Positions 46,202 to 57,275 of a stretch of 64,000 nucleotides of DNA are shown here, piece after piece. Position 1 is the first letter of the stretch. Every line of letters begins with the position of its first letter. The stretch is taken from NCBI GenBank assembly GCA_025403435.1, contig CM046343.1:25451126-25515125 (forward strand), read 5' to 3'. A program made the translations under genes and the position numbers. Origin of the DNA: Artocarpus heterophyllus (taxonomy: Eukaryota; Streptophyta; Magnoliopsida; Rosales; Moraceae). The notes under the pieces were generated by a model, which saw only the letters and a program-made list of their open reading frames with translations, ran no database searches and had not been told where the DNA came from.

Positions 46202-47890
46202 CTAAATATCCTGAAATGATATGACACCCATACGAGCAGTGTGCTCATGAAACATTTTGGGTGGCAATCCTTTAGTAAGCGGATCTGCAATCATGGAGTT
46301 TGTGCTGATGTGCTCTATAGACAACTGTCCACTCTGAACTCTTTCTTTCACAACTAGGAACTTGATCTCTATATGCTTTGACTTCGTCGAGCTCCTGTTG
46401 TTGTTGGAATACAAAACTGCTTACTTATTGTCATAAAATATCTTGAGTGGTCTTTGAATACTGACCACTATACGCAATCCCGTGATAAAATTTCGCAGCC
46501 ATATTCCATGATTGGACACCTCATAACATGCTATGAACTCTGCTGCCATTGTAGAAGATGCTATAAGAGACTGTTTAGCACTCTTCCAAGAGACAGCACC
46601 TCCAGCCAGAAGGTAGACATAGCCCGATGTAGATTTCATACTATCTTGGCATCCAACAAAATCAGAGTCAGCATACCCAATGATCTCAAGCTGTTCTGAC
46701 CTTCGATACCTGAGCATGTAATCTTTTGTTCTTTGAAAATACCTCAAGACTCGTTTGGCTGCTACCCAGTGATCCTTTTCAGGATTGCTTAAATACCTGC
46801 CCAACATCCTTGTAATGTATGCAATATTCGGACGCGTACAAACCTGAGCATATATTAGACTCCCTACTACTGACGCATAAGGAATCTTCTGCATTTCTTT
46901 AACCTCAAAATCATTCTTAGGGCACTGATTGAGACTAAACTTGTCTCCTTTAGCCACAGAGGTATCACCTGGTTTACAGTCCTGCATGCCATATCTCTTA
47001 AGAATATTTTCGATATAGCCCTTTTGTGATAATCCTAAAATACCCCGAGAGCGATCCCGGTGTATTTGTATACCCAACACAAAAGAGGCGTCACCAAGAT
47101 CCTTCATCTCAAATTTCTTTGATAGAAATCTCTTGGTTTCGTGCAACAAGCCTATATCACTGCTGGCAAGCAAAATGTCATCGACATATAAAACCAAGAA
47201 AATATACTTACTCCCACTGAACTTGTGGTATATACAATCATCGACCAAATTTATCTCAAAACTGAACGAGATGATAACCTGATGAAATTTGTAATACCAT
47301 TGACGAGAAGCTTGCTTGAGCCCATAGATAGATTTCTTTAATTTGCAAACCATCTTCTTTGCATCTCCTGACATAAAGTTTTCTGGTTGCACCATATAGA
47401 TTGTTTCATCAATGTCACCATTGAGGAACGCAGTCTTAACATCCATCTGATAAAGCTCAAGATCAAAATGTGCCACTAATGTCATTATAATCCTAAAAGA
47501 GTCTTTCAAAGAAATCAGAGAGAAAGTCTCTTTATAATCAATGCCTTCTTTCTGTGTAAAGCTTTTTGCGACAAGACGAGCCTTATACCTCTCCACATTG
47601 CCTTTCGAATCCCTTTTGGTCTTAAATATCCATTTGCAACCAATGGGTTTCGCACCTTCAGGCAATGGGACAAGATCCCAAACGTCATTGTCTTTCATAG
47701 ACTTTATCTCTTCATTCATGGCATCAATCCACTCTTGAGATCTAGAACTTTCCATGGCTTGACGGAAGTTGATTGGATCATCTTCCACCATACCAATGTC
47801 ATACTCATGTTCTTGGAGAAATAAAATGTAATCATCTGGCACCGCACTTCTCCTTTCTCTAGTGGATCTCCTTAATGGCATAGGTTCTTA
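46202..47890 (-). pseudogene. Copia reverse transcriptase and RNase H, two nonsense codons
   Basis: From a TAA at 47888-47890 the frame runs 486 codons to another TAA at 46421-46423, then continues in frame to the natural stop at 46202. The RT part contains [45 protein letters not shown] and the active site YVDD at 47177-47188, followed by KKFEMKDLGDASFVLGIQ. RNase H has GYADSDFVGCQDSMKSTSG and then the TAA. The final part reads IADPLTKGLPPK, the usual Copia C-terminus. This is the best-preserved part of the element. Confidence 0.9.
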
Positions 47891-48727
47891 AGATGGTTGA
47901 GTTTGTTCTTCTTGAACAATTTTAGAAATGGGAGGTTCTTCGACATTGTCTTGATTTGGGTCTGCTTCTTGAACGATGTCAGGAGTAGAAACCTGATCAA
48001 TGTCAATAACAGCTGTGGGAATATCAACATATTCCTCTTCAAAGACAAAGTCCCTAACCATATCTCCCCCCGCAAACTCAACATCCTCAAAGAACCTGGC
48101 ATTTCCCATCTCAAATATCGATTTGGTCGTGGGATCATAAAACTTGTACCCCCTGGATCTTTTAGAGTATCCAATAAAATAACAACTGACCGTCCTCGAG
48201 TCCAGTTTCTTTTAATTAGGCCTATTAGGCCTTGCCTCAGCTGAACATCCCCAAACATGCAAATGCTTTAGACTAGGCTTCTTGCCTGTCCAAAGTTCGT
48301 AAGGGGTTTTGGTAGTTGCTTTAGTTGGAACCCTGTTAAGGATATACGCTGCAGTCTTAAGTGCTTCTCCCCAGAGTAATTCTAGTAAGGCAGAATGAGA
48401 AATCATACTCCTCACCATGTCCTTAAGCGTTCTGTTTTGTCTTTTAGCAACACCATTCATAGTGGGCGAACCTGGCATAGTGTACTGTGGGACGATACCG
48501 CTTTCCTCTAGGAACTTAGCAAACGGTCCTGGACGTTGTTCATCTGAACCGTCATATCTACTATAGTATTCACCACCACGGTCAGATCTGACGCTTTTAA
48601 TCCTTTTGTTGAGTTGATTTTCAACTTCAGTCTTATAATTTTTGAACACTTCCAGCGACTGTGACTTTTCATGAATGAGATATATGTAGCCATATCTGGA
48701 AAAATCGTCTTTGAACGTTATAAAATA
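47891..48727 (-). pseudogene. Copia integrase C-terminal half and linker, nonsense codon and altered catalytic residue
   Basis: The same frame continues through a TAA at 48212-48214. It includes [13 protein letters not shown] (second integrase Asp) and [10 protein letters not shown]. In Copia integrases the position before the arginines in the last motif is the catalytic Glu; here it is Lys. [18 protein letters not shown] and WGC follow, then the GY..R region and the acidic linker to RT. The domain would be inactive even without the stop. Confidence 0.85.
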
Positions 48728-49675
48728 TTATTGACCATTCCAAGAAGCCGTAGGGAATGGCCCACAAATGTCTGTATGTATAAGTTCTAAGACGTCCAAA
48801 GTCCTGTTGGCTTCAAATCTCCTTTTATTGGTTTGTTTCCCCTTAATACAGTTAACACAAATATCAAAATCTGTAAAGTCGAAGGGGTCGAGAATTTCGT
48901 CTGACACAAGTCTCTCTATTCTCCTTCTGGAGATATGACCCAATCTCTTGTGCCATAACGCAGTTGAATTCTCATTGGTTAATTTTTTCTTTATACCTCG
49001 TGTACTTAATTGTAAGAATTCATTAAATGAAGCAATTGTATCAAGCAAATAAAGATTATCGTAACCTGATAAAGAACCAGAACCAACTAATTTTGAATCA
49101 TGAAACAAACTAAATTTTCCATTTCCAAATGAACAAGAATAACCAGATTTGTCCAAAGCTGAAATAGAAATCAAATTCCGTCTAAAAGACGGTACAATAA
49201 GTGTTTCATGAAGATCCAAATAAAATCCAGTCTTTAACAATAATCTAAATTTTCCTATTGCTTCAACTTCAACTTTCTTGCCGTCGCCCACGTAGATGTA
49301 TCTTTTACCATCTGTTGGCTTTCGGCATCTCAGGTATCCCTGCATAAACACACTAATATGAGTGGTTGCACCAGAATCCATCCACAAAGTGTGTTTAGGT
49401 ACCAAAGTTAAATTAACCTCAGAACAAACCAAATTAAGAAGCATACCTTTTCTAGCACGCCAAGCGTGATAATTGGTGCAATGCTTCTTTTTATGTCCTG
49501 CAGCTATACAGAAGAAACAACCTGTACATTTCGGATCAACTGGTCTCTTTTGTTGCTTTTTTTGAGGTGCCGTAACTGTAGCTTCCTTATCCTTCTTCCT
49601 TTTCTTCCCTTTGTCCTTGGAAGTATTAGCCAAGTGAGCACTTTCTGTCTTTTCTTGCTTCAACCTTTCCTCTTC
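48728..49675 (-). pseudogene. Copia gag C-terminus, protease and integrase N-terminus
   Basis: The frame is bounded by TAA at 49676-49678 and TAA at 48728-48730. Lysine-rich sequence leads to a zinc knuckle, CFFCIAAGHKKKHC (49519-49478, CX2CX4HX4C), then the protease motif WMDSGATTH with the catalytic Asp at 49378. The integrase zinc domain follows (WHKRLGH, H-H, then CVNC) and the first catalytic Asp in LIHTDICGPF. The stop falls inside the integrase core. Confidence 0.88.
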
Positions 49676-50293
49676 TTACACACAATGTGAGATGAGCTCA
49701 TTAAGAGACCAAGTCTCCTTTTGGCAGTTGTAGCTCACCTTAAACTGACTGAAATGTGCAGGAAGAGATATAAGAACTAAATGCACTAGCAAGTCCTCAG
49801 AAAGGTCAAGCTTAAGTGCTCTTAATTTTGAAGCAAGATGAGACATCTCCATGATGTTCTCCTTAATGTTCCCTTTACTTTTGTATCTCATTGAGATAAG
49901 GTTTGCCAAAAGTGTACTTGTTTCAGCCTTTTCATTTTTGGCAAATCTCTTCTCAATGTCCTCAAGGAACTCTTTGGCTGTCTTTATCGTTTCCGATATA
50001 GTGCCCCTGAATGCTTCTGGAATGGCCTTCTTCATGATCATCATACACATGCGATTTGAATTCTCCCACCTTTCCATGTCCTTCTTTTGATCAGAGGAAC
50101 TTTTATCTATAAGAGGTGCGGGAGAAGGAACCCTTAACGCAAGGTCGAGATCCATGACTCCGAGAACTATTAGGAGGTTCTCTTGCCATGATTTGAAGTT
50201 GCTACCATTCAGCATAGGAATTGAATTGATGTTGGCAGTAATATTAGAGGCAGAACTAGTAGCTGAAATAGAGAACAAAATAAACAAAACCAA
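49676..50293 (-). pseudogene. Copia gag, N-terminal part, ended by a nonsense codon
   Basis: The start codon at 50293 is the first in frame; the gag core begins a few residues on. It contains IPMLNGSNFKSWQENLLI and LDLALRVPSP, typical of Copia gag (retrotran_gag fold, capsid). The TAA at 49676-49678 stops it just before EEERLKQEK, which continues in the same frame. Confidence 0.88.
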
Positions 50294-51524
50294 AACAAGC
50301 TCACATAAGAATCCATAATAACAATAATAAATTCAAATAAAGGTAAACCCATCTCAAGATATCGGGCACTCCATTAATATTTAGTCTTTGGACAGAAATA
50401 TTAACTTGTAAGTGATATCTTGGTGAAGTAATCAAACACTGACAATAAGAAACATGTCAAACAATAAATCTTCCTTTGGGTTGATTTATTGCTTACATGT
50501 AAAACCGAATAATCATCACGTGTTTATCACCACAGGTGTACATGCAATTCTGTCAAATATTGCCTTCCTTTGGGTCGGTCAATATTCACATAAGTTACAT
50601 AAACACAACCTTTTATATTTCAAAACAAATTAATTTCCACAAGAGATGCCACTTTGGTGAAATGTTGCTTCAATTAATTCATCTCAAAATATATATAAAA
50701 TACAAATATTTGAATTTAAAATTGTACCAAAATTGACCAAAATTAAAAAATAGAAAAATAAAAATTTTTTTTGTCAAGGTCAACATTGACTGGGTCGGGG
50801 CTGGACCGGGTCGGGAGAACCCTACTCGGATCCTAAACCAGCCCCCTTTATTTCTTTTTTTTTTTTTTGGGTCACCCAGGGGTTGAACCCCTAGGGATCT
50901 GACCAGTCACGGGCCCAACCCGTGTAGAAAAGTCCAGTCACGGGCCGGCCCGTGTATCCCCTCCTTTTTTTTTGTTGGTAACCCAAGGGTTGAGCCCCTG
51001 GGTTTGAACTGATCACGGGCCCAATCGGGCCCGTGTAAGAAAGGCCTCAGGTCTGGGCCGAAGCCCAGACCTTTCCTCAAGCAGCCCTAGGGGTCTTCGA
51101 CCCCTGGGTGAAGACGACGGGCGGCCTAACGGTTGCCGCCCCCCGCGGCGCTGTCTTTCCGGCGCAGCCTCACACCAGCGACGGTAATGATGCCGCCGGC
51201 TTTCCTTATTCTAGACTAAAACCAACAAAAAATCCATATATATATATATATATGCATATATACAAAACAACCGAATATATATATATAACATAACTCAAGC
51301 AAAACGTAATAACGTTTTTTTTTTATTATTCCTTTTTCTCGTCTTTTCTAGGCAACAGAGAAAAGAAACCGAATAAATGTTACTTTTCTTTTATGTTCTC
51401 TCAGTAAAGTGAAGCAATCAAATCAATTAAAACAGAAAAAACAAAAAAATGGATGTTCTCATCTTTTCGACAAGCGTGCCGTATAAAGGGTTCAAAGAAA
51501 CTGAATTGTATTCAACCAAAAATT
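50294..51524 (-). other. Leader of the second Copia element, GC-rich and hairpin-dense
   Basis: No coding is supported. Between 50870 and 51110 there are at least six palindromes: 50878-50892 (AGGGG arm), 50908-50924 (CACGGG), 50939-50954 (CACGGGCCGGCCCGTG, perfect), 51014-51035 (CACGGGCCC), 51050-51071 (GGTCTGGGC) and 51089-51105 (AGGGGTC). A unit of about 100 bp, from GGGTCACCCAGGGGTTGAAC to CCCGTGTAGAAA, is repeated in degenerate form at 50980-51040. An (AT)n tract follows at 51236. The expected primer binding site is missing. Confidence 0.55.
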
Positions 51525-51617
51525 CAAATTGATCACTTTTAATTGGGCAACCTTATTGATAGCCTTTAATTCACATTTATTTAATATATTGGCCCATAAT
51601 TGAATTTTGATCCAACA
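51525..51617 (-). repeat. Remnant of the 5' LTR of the second Copia element
   Basis: 93 bp match the start of the 3' LTR with two mismatches. Past 51525 the similarity stops abruptly, so most of the 5' LTR, including the primer-site junction, was lost or replaced. Confidence 0.75.
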
Positions 51618-52704
51618 TTTGACCTATCTGTTAACATGACAAAGTCTGACTCCGGGGCCCCTTGCGCCATTGAGAATGCACCCAGGGCAAAGGAATAGGG
51701 AAAAATAGCCTTCAACTAGAAACACATGTTCTTGCAAATAACTATCCCCAAGCCAGAGAATAATCAGCACAGAACCCACCGAAATGTTTACGTCATTCTC
51801 AGTTGAAATGCCATCCGCATCGAGGCACCGAATTTCTTCTACATCCAATTGCAACAAACTCTTTCGTTGTTTAATTTCTTCTTTTGTTTCCTCTTAGGTG
51901 TGATCCCAAGACCGGCCATGTACGATGGATCAATGGGATATAATCTCCTTCCTTGATGCAAGACATATTACTTGATGTCATGGCATACCTAATTAATATG
52001 CTAGACGTACACATGGGTATTCATTTCCTAAATAATTAAATAATGTATCTGATGTAGGATCATCATATATTGGTAATCTTGTACCCGATCCCCCTTTGCC
52101 ACAATCCATCGCCGACAATCACTACTAGTACTGTCATAGGGACATAAGACCTATATGTTGATGATCTATCCAACGGTGAACAAGAGCTATAACTTTGGCC
52201 ACAGGAACCACACTCGAGGATCGTCGTTAGATTATCAATGGTGAACACTAAAGGTTTTCATCGTAGTGGTGTAAGACGACATTGACTTGTGTCATTTTTG
52301 ATATCTACCGATGTGCCGATGGGAGGAATGCTATCGTAACTGATGTGCAACAGAAGAAGTACAATCTCTGTCCGGGCATTCCATATAGTGGTGGTGAAAG
52401 GCATCGCCGTAGTGTGGCAACGAGGAAGTTGGGGCTGAGTTTTTTTCCTGGAGATCTGCTAGGTACGATAGTGAAGAGGAAGAGAGAAAAAGAGGGGGTA
52501 AAATAATGGGTCATGGTGTTAGGGTTCCAAAAAGGAGGAGAAATTGTATGAGGGTATCTTTGGAAGTTTACCTATTTGTAAATTTATATTTTCTCCTAAA
52601 TATGCTATTTACTTAAGCTTTAAAAACTTTGGCCTATTAATTTTTATTCATATTTTTATTTGGCCTATTTCTCTTATTGTTCCTAAAAAAGAAAGCCTTT
52701 TTAC
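51618..52704. other. Gene-free interval right of the second Copia element
   Basis: Open frames at 51624-51857 (minus) and 52282-52506 (plus) show no family motif and no splice context I would trust. Nothing else is supported. Confidence 0.5.
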
Positions 52705-54180
52705 GGGTGAACACGAAATCCATTAATCTAGTCAATCTATTTAATCCAATCCAACCACCTATATTAGGTTGGATAATGAAGATTATGGATTAGAATTTTT
52801 TCAATCTAATATATACAAATTAAATTATGAATTGAGTATCTCTCAATTTTGGTAACTTGGAAACTCAAGCTATATATTATACAAATTAATACTACAAATA
52901 TATATATATATATATATGTATATGTATACATAGTTTGGGGAATGGTATGATAAGACCCTCTTAAAAAAAATTATCTATAAGACCTGTTTTTTTTAAGCTG
53001 TTGGATTTAATCCAATGGTTTAAAAACTTCAACTTTATCTAATTACAATGGGCTCTCCCTCACACAATCAAATACCAACGCCATCTATCTCACTGGCGAG
53101 CCACCACAACCACCAGAGGCACCACCGATCGCGATCGCATAACACCAGCTACCTCCCACAATGATAGATTTCCGTCAATTCTAGCCCCTTCGCTACTTCA
53201 CTACCATTGCGCGTGAACCACCTCCCTCAGATCGCTGTCGCGTGTGACCCCTTCTTCCTTAGATCATTGTTGCCTGCGACCCCCTAGGTCACTGTTGCCT
53301 TTGGGGATCTCGTGATGGGTTCATGGCCTACAAAATCTCATGGCCTCTCTCGTGAGCTTGACCTATAGTGAGCTAAAATCATGAAGTCCTATGGCGAGAC
53401 CCGTTGAACCACAACGAGTGGAGAAGCGGCAGATCAACTCGCAGGTGGAGGAGCAGCGGTGGCCGAGGAAAGGTTGACCTTCGCCTCTCCTCGCTAAGCC
53501 TAAACCAGTTGCAACCTCCGTCGTGCCATTGTCCTGTCATGTCTTTGGTGTAGTAGAGGAGAGCTCTAGTGACTCCTCTTAAGGTGGAGGAGAAAGTTTT
53601 TTGATTCTATACTTTTTTTGGTTTATTGATAAATTAAGTATGTATGGATTTATTATAGTTGTGGTGAGCTTGTTTTATTTTTAACCATTGGATTTATATC
53701 TAACGAAGAAAAATGGGAAATATTGACGAGAACAAATAAAGAGTCTTATTGTCATTTTTCCCATATATTTAATTTTAAGTTTGTAACGCTTAGCACTTAT
53801 ATGTTTATTAGCCAAAAAAAATCCCAATTTTTAGCCCAATAATTATATGCTTGTTTGTTTGTTGTAATAAATTGTAATGCTATAATTTAGTTTATTATCA
53901 AAGCTTGCATTTGATTGGGTTATAATATGTCGGATTTTATTTTGATAAACTATATTATGTTTTGTTATGTTAATTTTAATTTTTAGTTTTTTAATGAATT
54001 TAAAGGCTCAAATCATGAATTTACAAAATTCAATCCATGAAATCCAATTTTTTGAATTGGATTAGATCAGATTAGAGGAGTCTAACAGATTAATTTTGAA
54101 TTGGAATTTTCCCAATTTGTAAGAATGGATTGGATTACTAATTAATACCTAATCTGTATAATTCAATTCGTGAACACCCT
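52705..54180. mobile_element. Outer TIR element, about 1.48 kb, carrying a nested element
   Basis: The left end GGGTGAACACGAAATCC and the reverse complement of the right end AGGGTGTTCACGAATTG are similar, and both arms go on into AATCCAATCC-type sequence. GTGTTCACG termini recall plant hAT-like elements. No matching 8 bp flanks were found. The interior is interrupted by the element at 52936-53765. Confidence 0.45.
52936..53765. mobile_element. Nested TIR element with a GC-rich core; MULE-like
   Basis: The left arm (GGGGAATGGTATGATAAGAC...) and the reverse complement of the right arm (GGGAAAAATGACAATAAGAC...) align through AATCCAATGGTTTAAAAA/AATCCAATGGTTAAAAA. The core (about 53060-53590) is rich in CCACC, CGATCG and CCTCC words and contrasts with the AT-rich arms. 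No reading frame there is recognised. The architecture parallels 13841-14965. Confidence 0.5.
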
Positions 54181-56290
54181 TAGCCTCTATGATAGAATTA
54201 CTTAACAAACATGTTGAGATCATCCAATCTGGTATAAAGGATACGACATATTCAATTAGGGAAGGAAATATTTTAGAATATAGAATATTGGTTTTGAAAT
54301 AGCTCATTCGCATTTAATGGGGAACATGAAAATTACTCTGAGTCATTGAATATTGAAGTTCCTAATGTCAACAAATGGATACCTTTTTTATTTTATGCAA
54401 ATATGCACCAAGATAAAAAGCTCTCTCTCTCTCTCTCTCCCCCTCTCTCTCTCTCTCTCTCTCTTTTTCAATCTCAAGTGTAAGGAGGTATGATTTACTT
54501 TTAAAATGATGTATCTTTTCTTTTTTGCCTTTTTTTTTTCAATCCCAAGTGAAAATAGAGATTACTTAATGTTCAAGATGATATATCAATGTTAAGAGCA
54601 AATTACATGTTACAACGTATTTTTGGAAAATATTTATTCATTTTACACTTAAAACAAGTTGTGCTATTTGACCACCATATATTTAAGTTGTTCCCTACAT
54701 AAAAATGTACAAAATTTATAAAAAGGTTAAGTTTCAAAAGATGATTTTTATGAAAATTTCCCTAAAGTTAATGAGCCTTGAACTTATAATTTTGCACTTG
54801 TATATACTTTTTAGATAAGGAAGATAAATGAGCTTTGCCATATTTTCTTATAGTATGGTAAATAGGTATGGTAAATAGGTAGATTGCTTTTGCGGTTTTG
54901 AAATATGGTTGTCATTGAAGAACGAAAAAAAAAAAATTGACTTATCAACTCTTTTGAACGTATAATAATTAATTTACCATATATGATCTTTGAAAATATA
55001 GCTGTGTAGGTGTTAGAGCAAAATTTTGTTCAACGTTAAATTGAAGTTTTTAGACTACTTATCCAAATTAAGCAAACAAATAATCTAAGAAAAAAGAATT
55101 AATCACTCAAGACACATAAATAACCCTTAAAGAACAAAACAAAACAATCTCAGAATCTTAAGAATATTATCCTGAAAATAGAGTATGTCTTGTGTTCTCT
55201 CAACTTGAGAGAATTTATAGTTCATTGAAATGAAAGATTTTAATTCTCCTTTTGATTCTCAGAGTTATTTTTCCGTTTAATAGATCATAAAACTCTCCAC
55301 CTCTTGGTGTTACAATTGTTAACTTATCAAACGAAATGTATTCATTAGTCATTCAATGACCTTTAATTATCAATCGTTTCATTTCTTGATGACGAGTGAT
55401 TCCTTACATGCTTGACCTTTCTTAGACTGCACTCAGATGTCCAGATGTTCGAGTGCTCAGGTGTCCGAGTGTTCAGGTGTTCGGATGTTCGACTGTTTGA
55501 GTGCTCCGGTATTTGGATGTTTGGCAAGCCACCTAGTAGAAATACCACGTCGTAAATATAGTTTTATTACTGTAAATAATCCCATTCAACATCACCTCCC
55601 CAATCTGCTAGCGTTGCCTGCTAAGCCATGGAGACTTCTTTTCTTTTCTTTTTTTTCCTGACAAAGTCTAAATACCTTTTTTTTGGGGATACGGACACCT
55701 TGTTTTTGAAAGAACATTTTTTTGGGGTTTTTGAATACGTTTTGTTTTTTATGTTTTTTTTTTCCTGAGCACCTCGATGTCCCTTTGTTCATTCTCTGAA
55801 GATTTTTTTCGTGTTTTGGAACTGAGTAAATACAAAGATATACGAAAGATGTTGTTTCAAAATCTTCAAGAATTATAAATCATGGATTTACTCTTTGTTT
55901 CTCGAAAAATATTCCCTCATTATTTCTGCAACTTCCCATTAGCAAAAATTCCGGTACAACTTTGCATGAAGTTTTTTTGGCCCATATTTTGCCTTTTCCC
56001 AGAGATTTCATCATAACAATCTTCTGTCACCAACCCTTTTGGTAAGTTTCCTTTATTTTACACTATTTGCTACTTTGCTCTTTTTCTCTTCCAATTTCCT
56101 TCGTTCAAGGTCCTATTTACGGTGGTAAGTTGTTTTCTTTTCTTTTTTTTTTTTTCTGGGTGAGATTCTGTCAATCTTCATTATATTGGGTTGTTGTTTG
56201 CCGATCTTCATTGAGTTCTTGGCCCAAAACCTAATTCTTCCTTATTGCTCTTCCTAATCTCCCCATGCACTCAATTATACATTTCTTTCT
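54181..56290. other. Gene-free interval with (CT)n tract and an imperfect short-motif array
   Basis: A (CT)n run lies at 54421-54466. At 55437-55530 a chain of imperfect GTG(C/T)TC(A/C)G-like words forms a low-order array. The part near 56030-56290 has CT-rich sequence and may be a leader of the decayed coding remnant that follows. Confidence 0.5.
54421..54466. repeat. (CT)n microsatellite
   Basis: A run of CT dinucleotides is interrupted once by CCCC near 54440. Confidence 0.95.
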
Positions 56291-57275
56291 TGTTAGCAAA
56301 TCCAGTGCATAATAAAAGTGTGGTCATTGGTGATACTCCAAGTGGTTCTCTTTGTCAAGGATGTAGAGATGAATTTCAAGACAAACATTATGCCAACCAA
56401 ATGCGCCTCTCCCTTGATAAAGAAAGGTTTTTTAATCCTTCTTCCGATGGCTCTTTGTATGTACCCGGTCCTAGTGACGAGAGCGATGCAAACAATGGGA
56501 ATTTGATTGATGTAGTAGCCGTTCATGATGATAAACACAACGACACATCAAAATGTTTGACGTAATACTCCAAAGAAGAAAAAGACCACTTTGAAGTTCC
56601 CTCTTTGTCATCCAGAGCATGCTACTTCCACTAGTCGCGGAACTCATGAGAAGAAAGACCAGCTCCCCCTTCACGATTCACCAAAGTCTTTAGGACAACA
56701 ACCCAACTCCTTATTAACTCCTCGTTCTGTGGAATCCGTGAATCATGATATTGTCCTGGTTTTGGTTGATCCCCCTATATTTCCATTATAGATTCGATGC
56801 GAAAACTTGCGCCTCTAGATTGTAACGAATACGTCAAAAGGCAAGAATACTTCCGTGTATCTGAAGCGAATGAACGCCGCGCTTTCAAGGTACTTTTCTC
56901 TCTCTCTCTTTTTCTCAACTGGAATGCGTCCAAGCACTAAGTGCTCAGGAATTCCAAGCACTTTGATGCTTGAATCTCATCCAACACCTAGAGCTTGGGC
57001 ATCTCGAGCACTTTGGTACTGGAGTTTACCTCCAAGCACTTTTTTTAACCTCTTTTTAGCTTGCTTCTAACTTTGCCATCTCTAATGCTCGTGTTCGATG
57101 CTTGGTGAAGCTAGCAAGATAATTTTGGAGCTCATTAAAGCCCGTGAGGATTTGAGAATTAGGGATCATGAATTGCTTGAGTCTAAATGTATTGCAAGCA
57201 ATGGAGAGACTTAGTACAAGAATCTCCATTCTTCTGTTGAGAAGGAGAAAAAAACTTTGGAGGCTTGGAGGTCTC
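56291..57275 (+). pseudogene. Decayed coding remnant of unknown family, with at least one intron
   Basis: Several protein-like stretches follow one another in changing frames. The first (about 56297-56562) has NKSVVIGDTPSGSLCQGC and an acidic, Ser-rich tail ending in TAA. The next (about 56570-56790) has TPKKKKTTLKFPLCHPEH. A third (about 56792-56888) reads LDCNEYVKRQEYFRVSEANE and ends in a donor-like AAG/GTACTT. After a spacer, about 57075-57275 reads IILELIKAREDLRIRDHELL, a coiled-coil-like piece, interrupted by a TAG. I do not recognise the family. The pattern recalls the long C-terminal parts of plant-mobile-domain or retroelement-associated proteins, but that is a guess. Confidence 0.4.

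Larger units (their letters stand above)
45327..51617 (-). mobile_element. Second Ty1/Copia retrotransposon (about 6.3 kb), minus strand, decayed
   Basis: The minus strand carries, from right to left, gag, protease, integrase, RT and RNase H, then a polypurine tract and 3' LTR. The outer right edge (51525-51617) matches 45681-45773 at 91 of 93 positions, so both LTRs start TGTTGGATC. Left of 51525 the upstream LTR no longer matches the downstream one and no primer site was found. The left boundary at 45327 is tentative: it gives an LTR of about 447 bp and a flank TGTGA against TTTGA on the right, one mismatch. The protein sequence differs clearly from the first Copia element, so this is another lineage. 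Confidence 0.85.

Noticed and set aside
55437..55530. Regular short words suggesting a CRISPR-like array
   Set aside because: Units are imperfect, about 10-12 bp, with no constant spacers, and the genome is eukaryotic.
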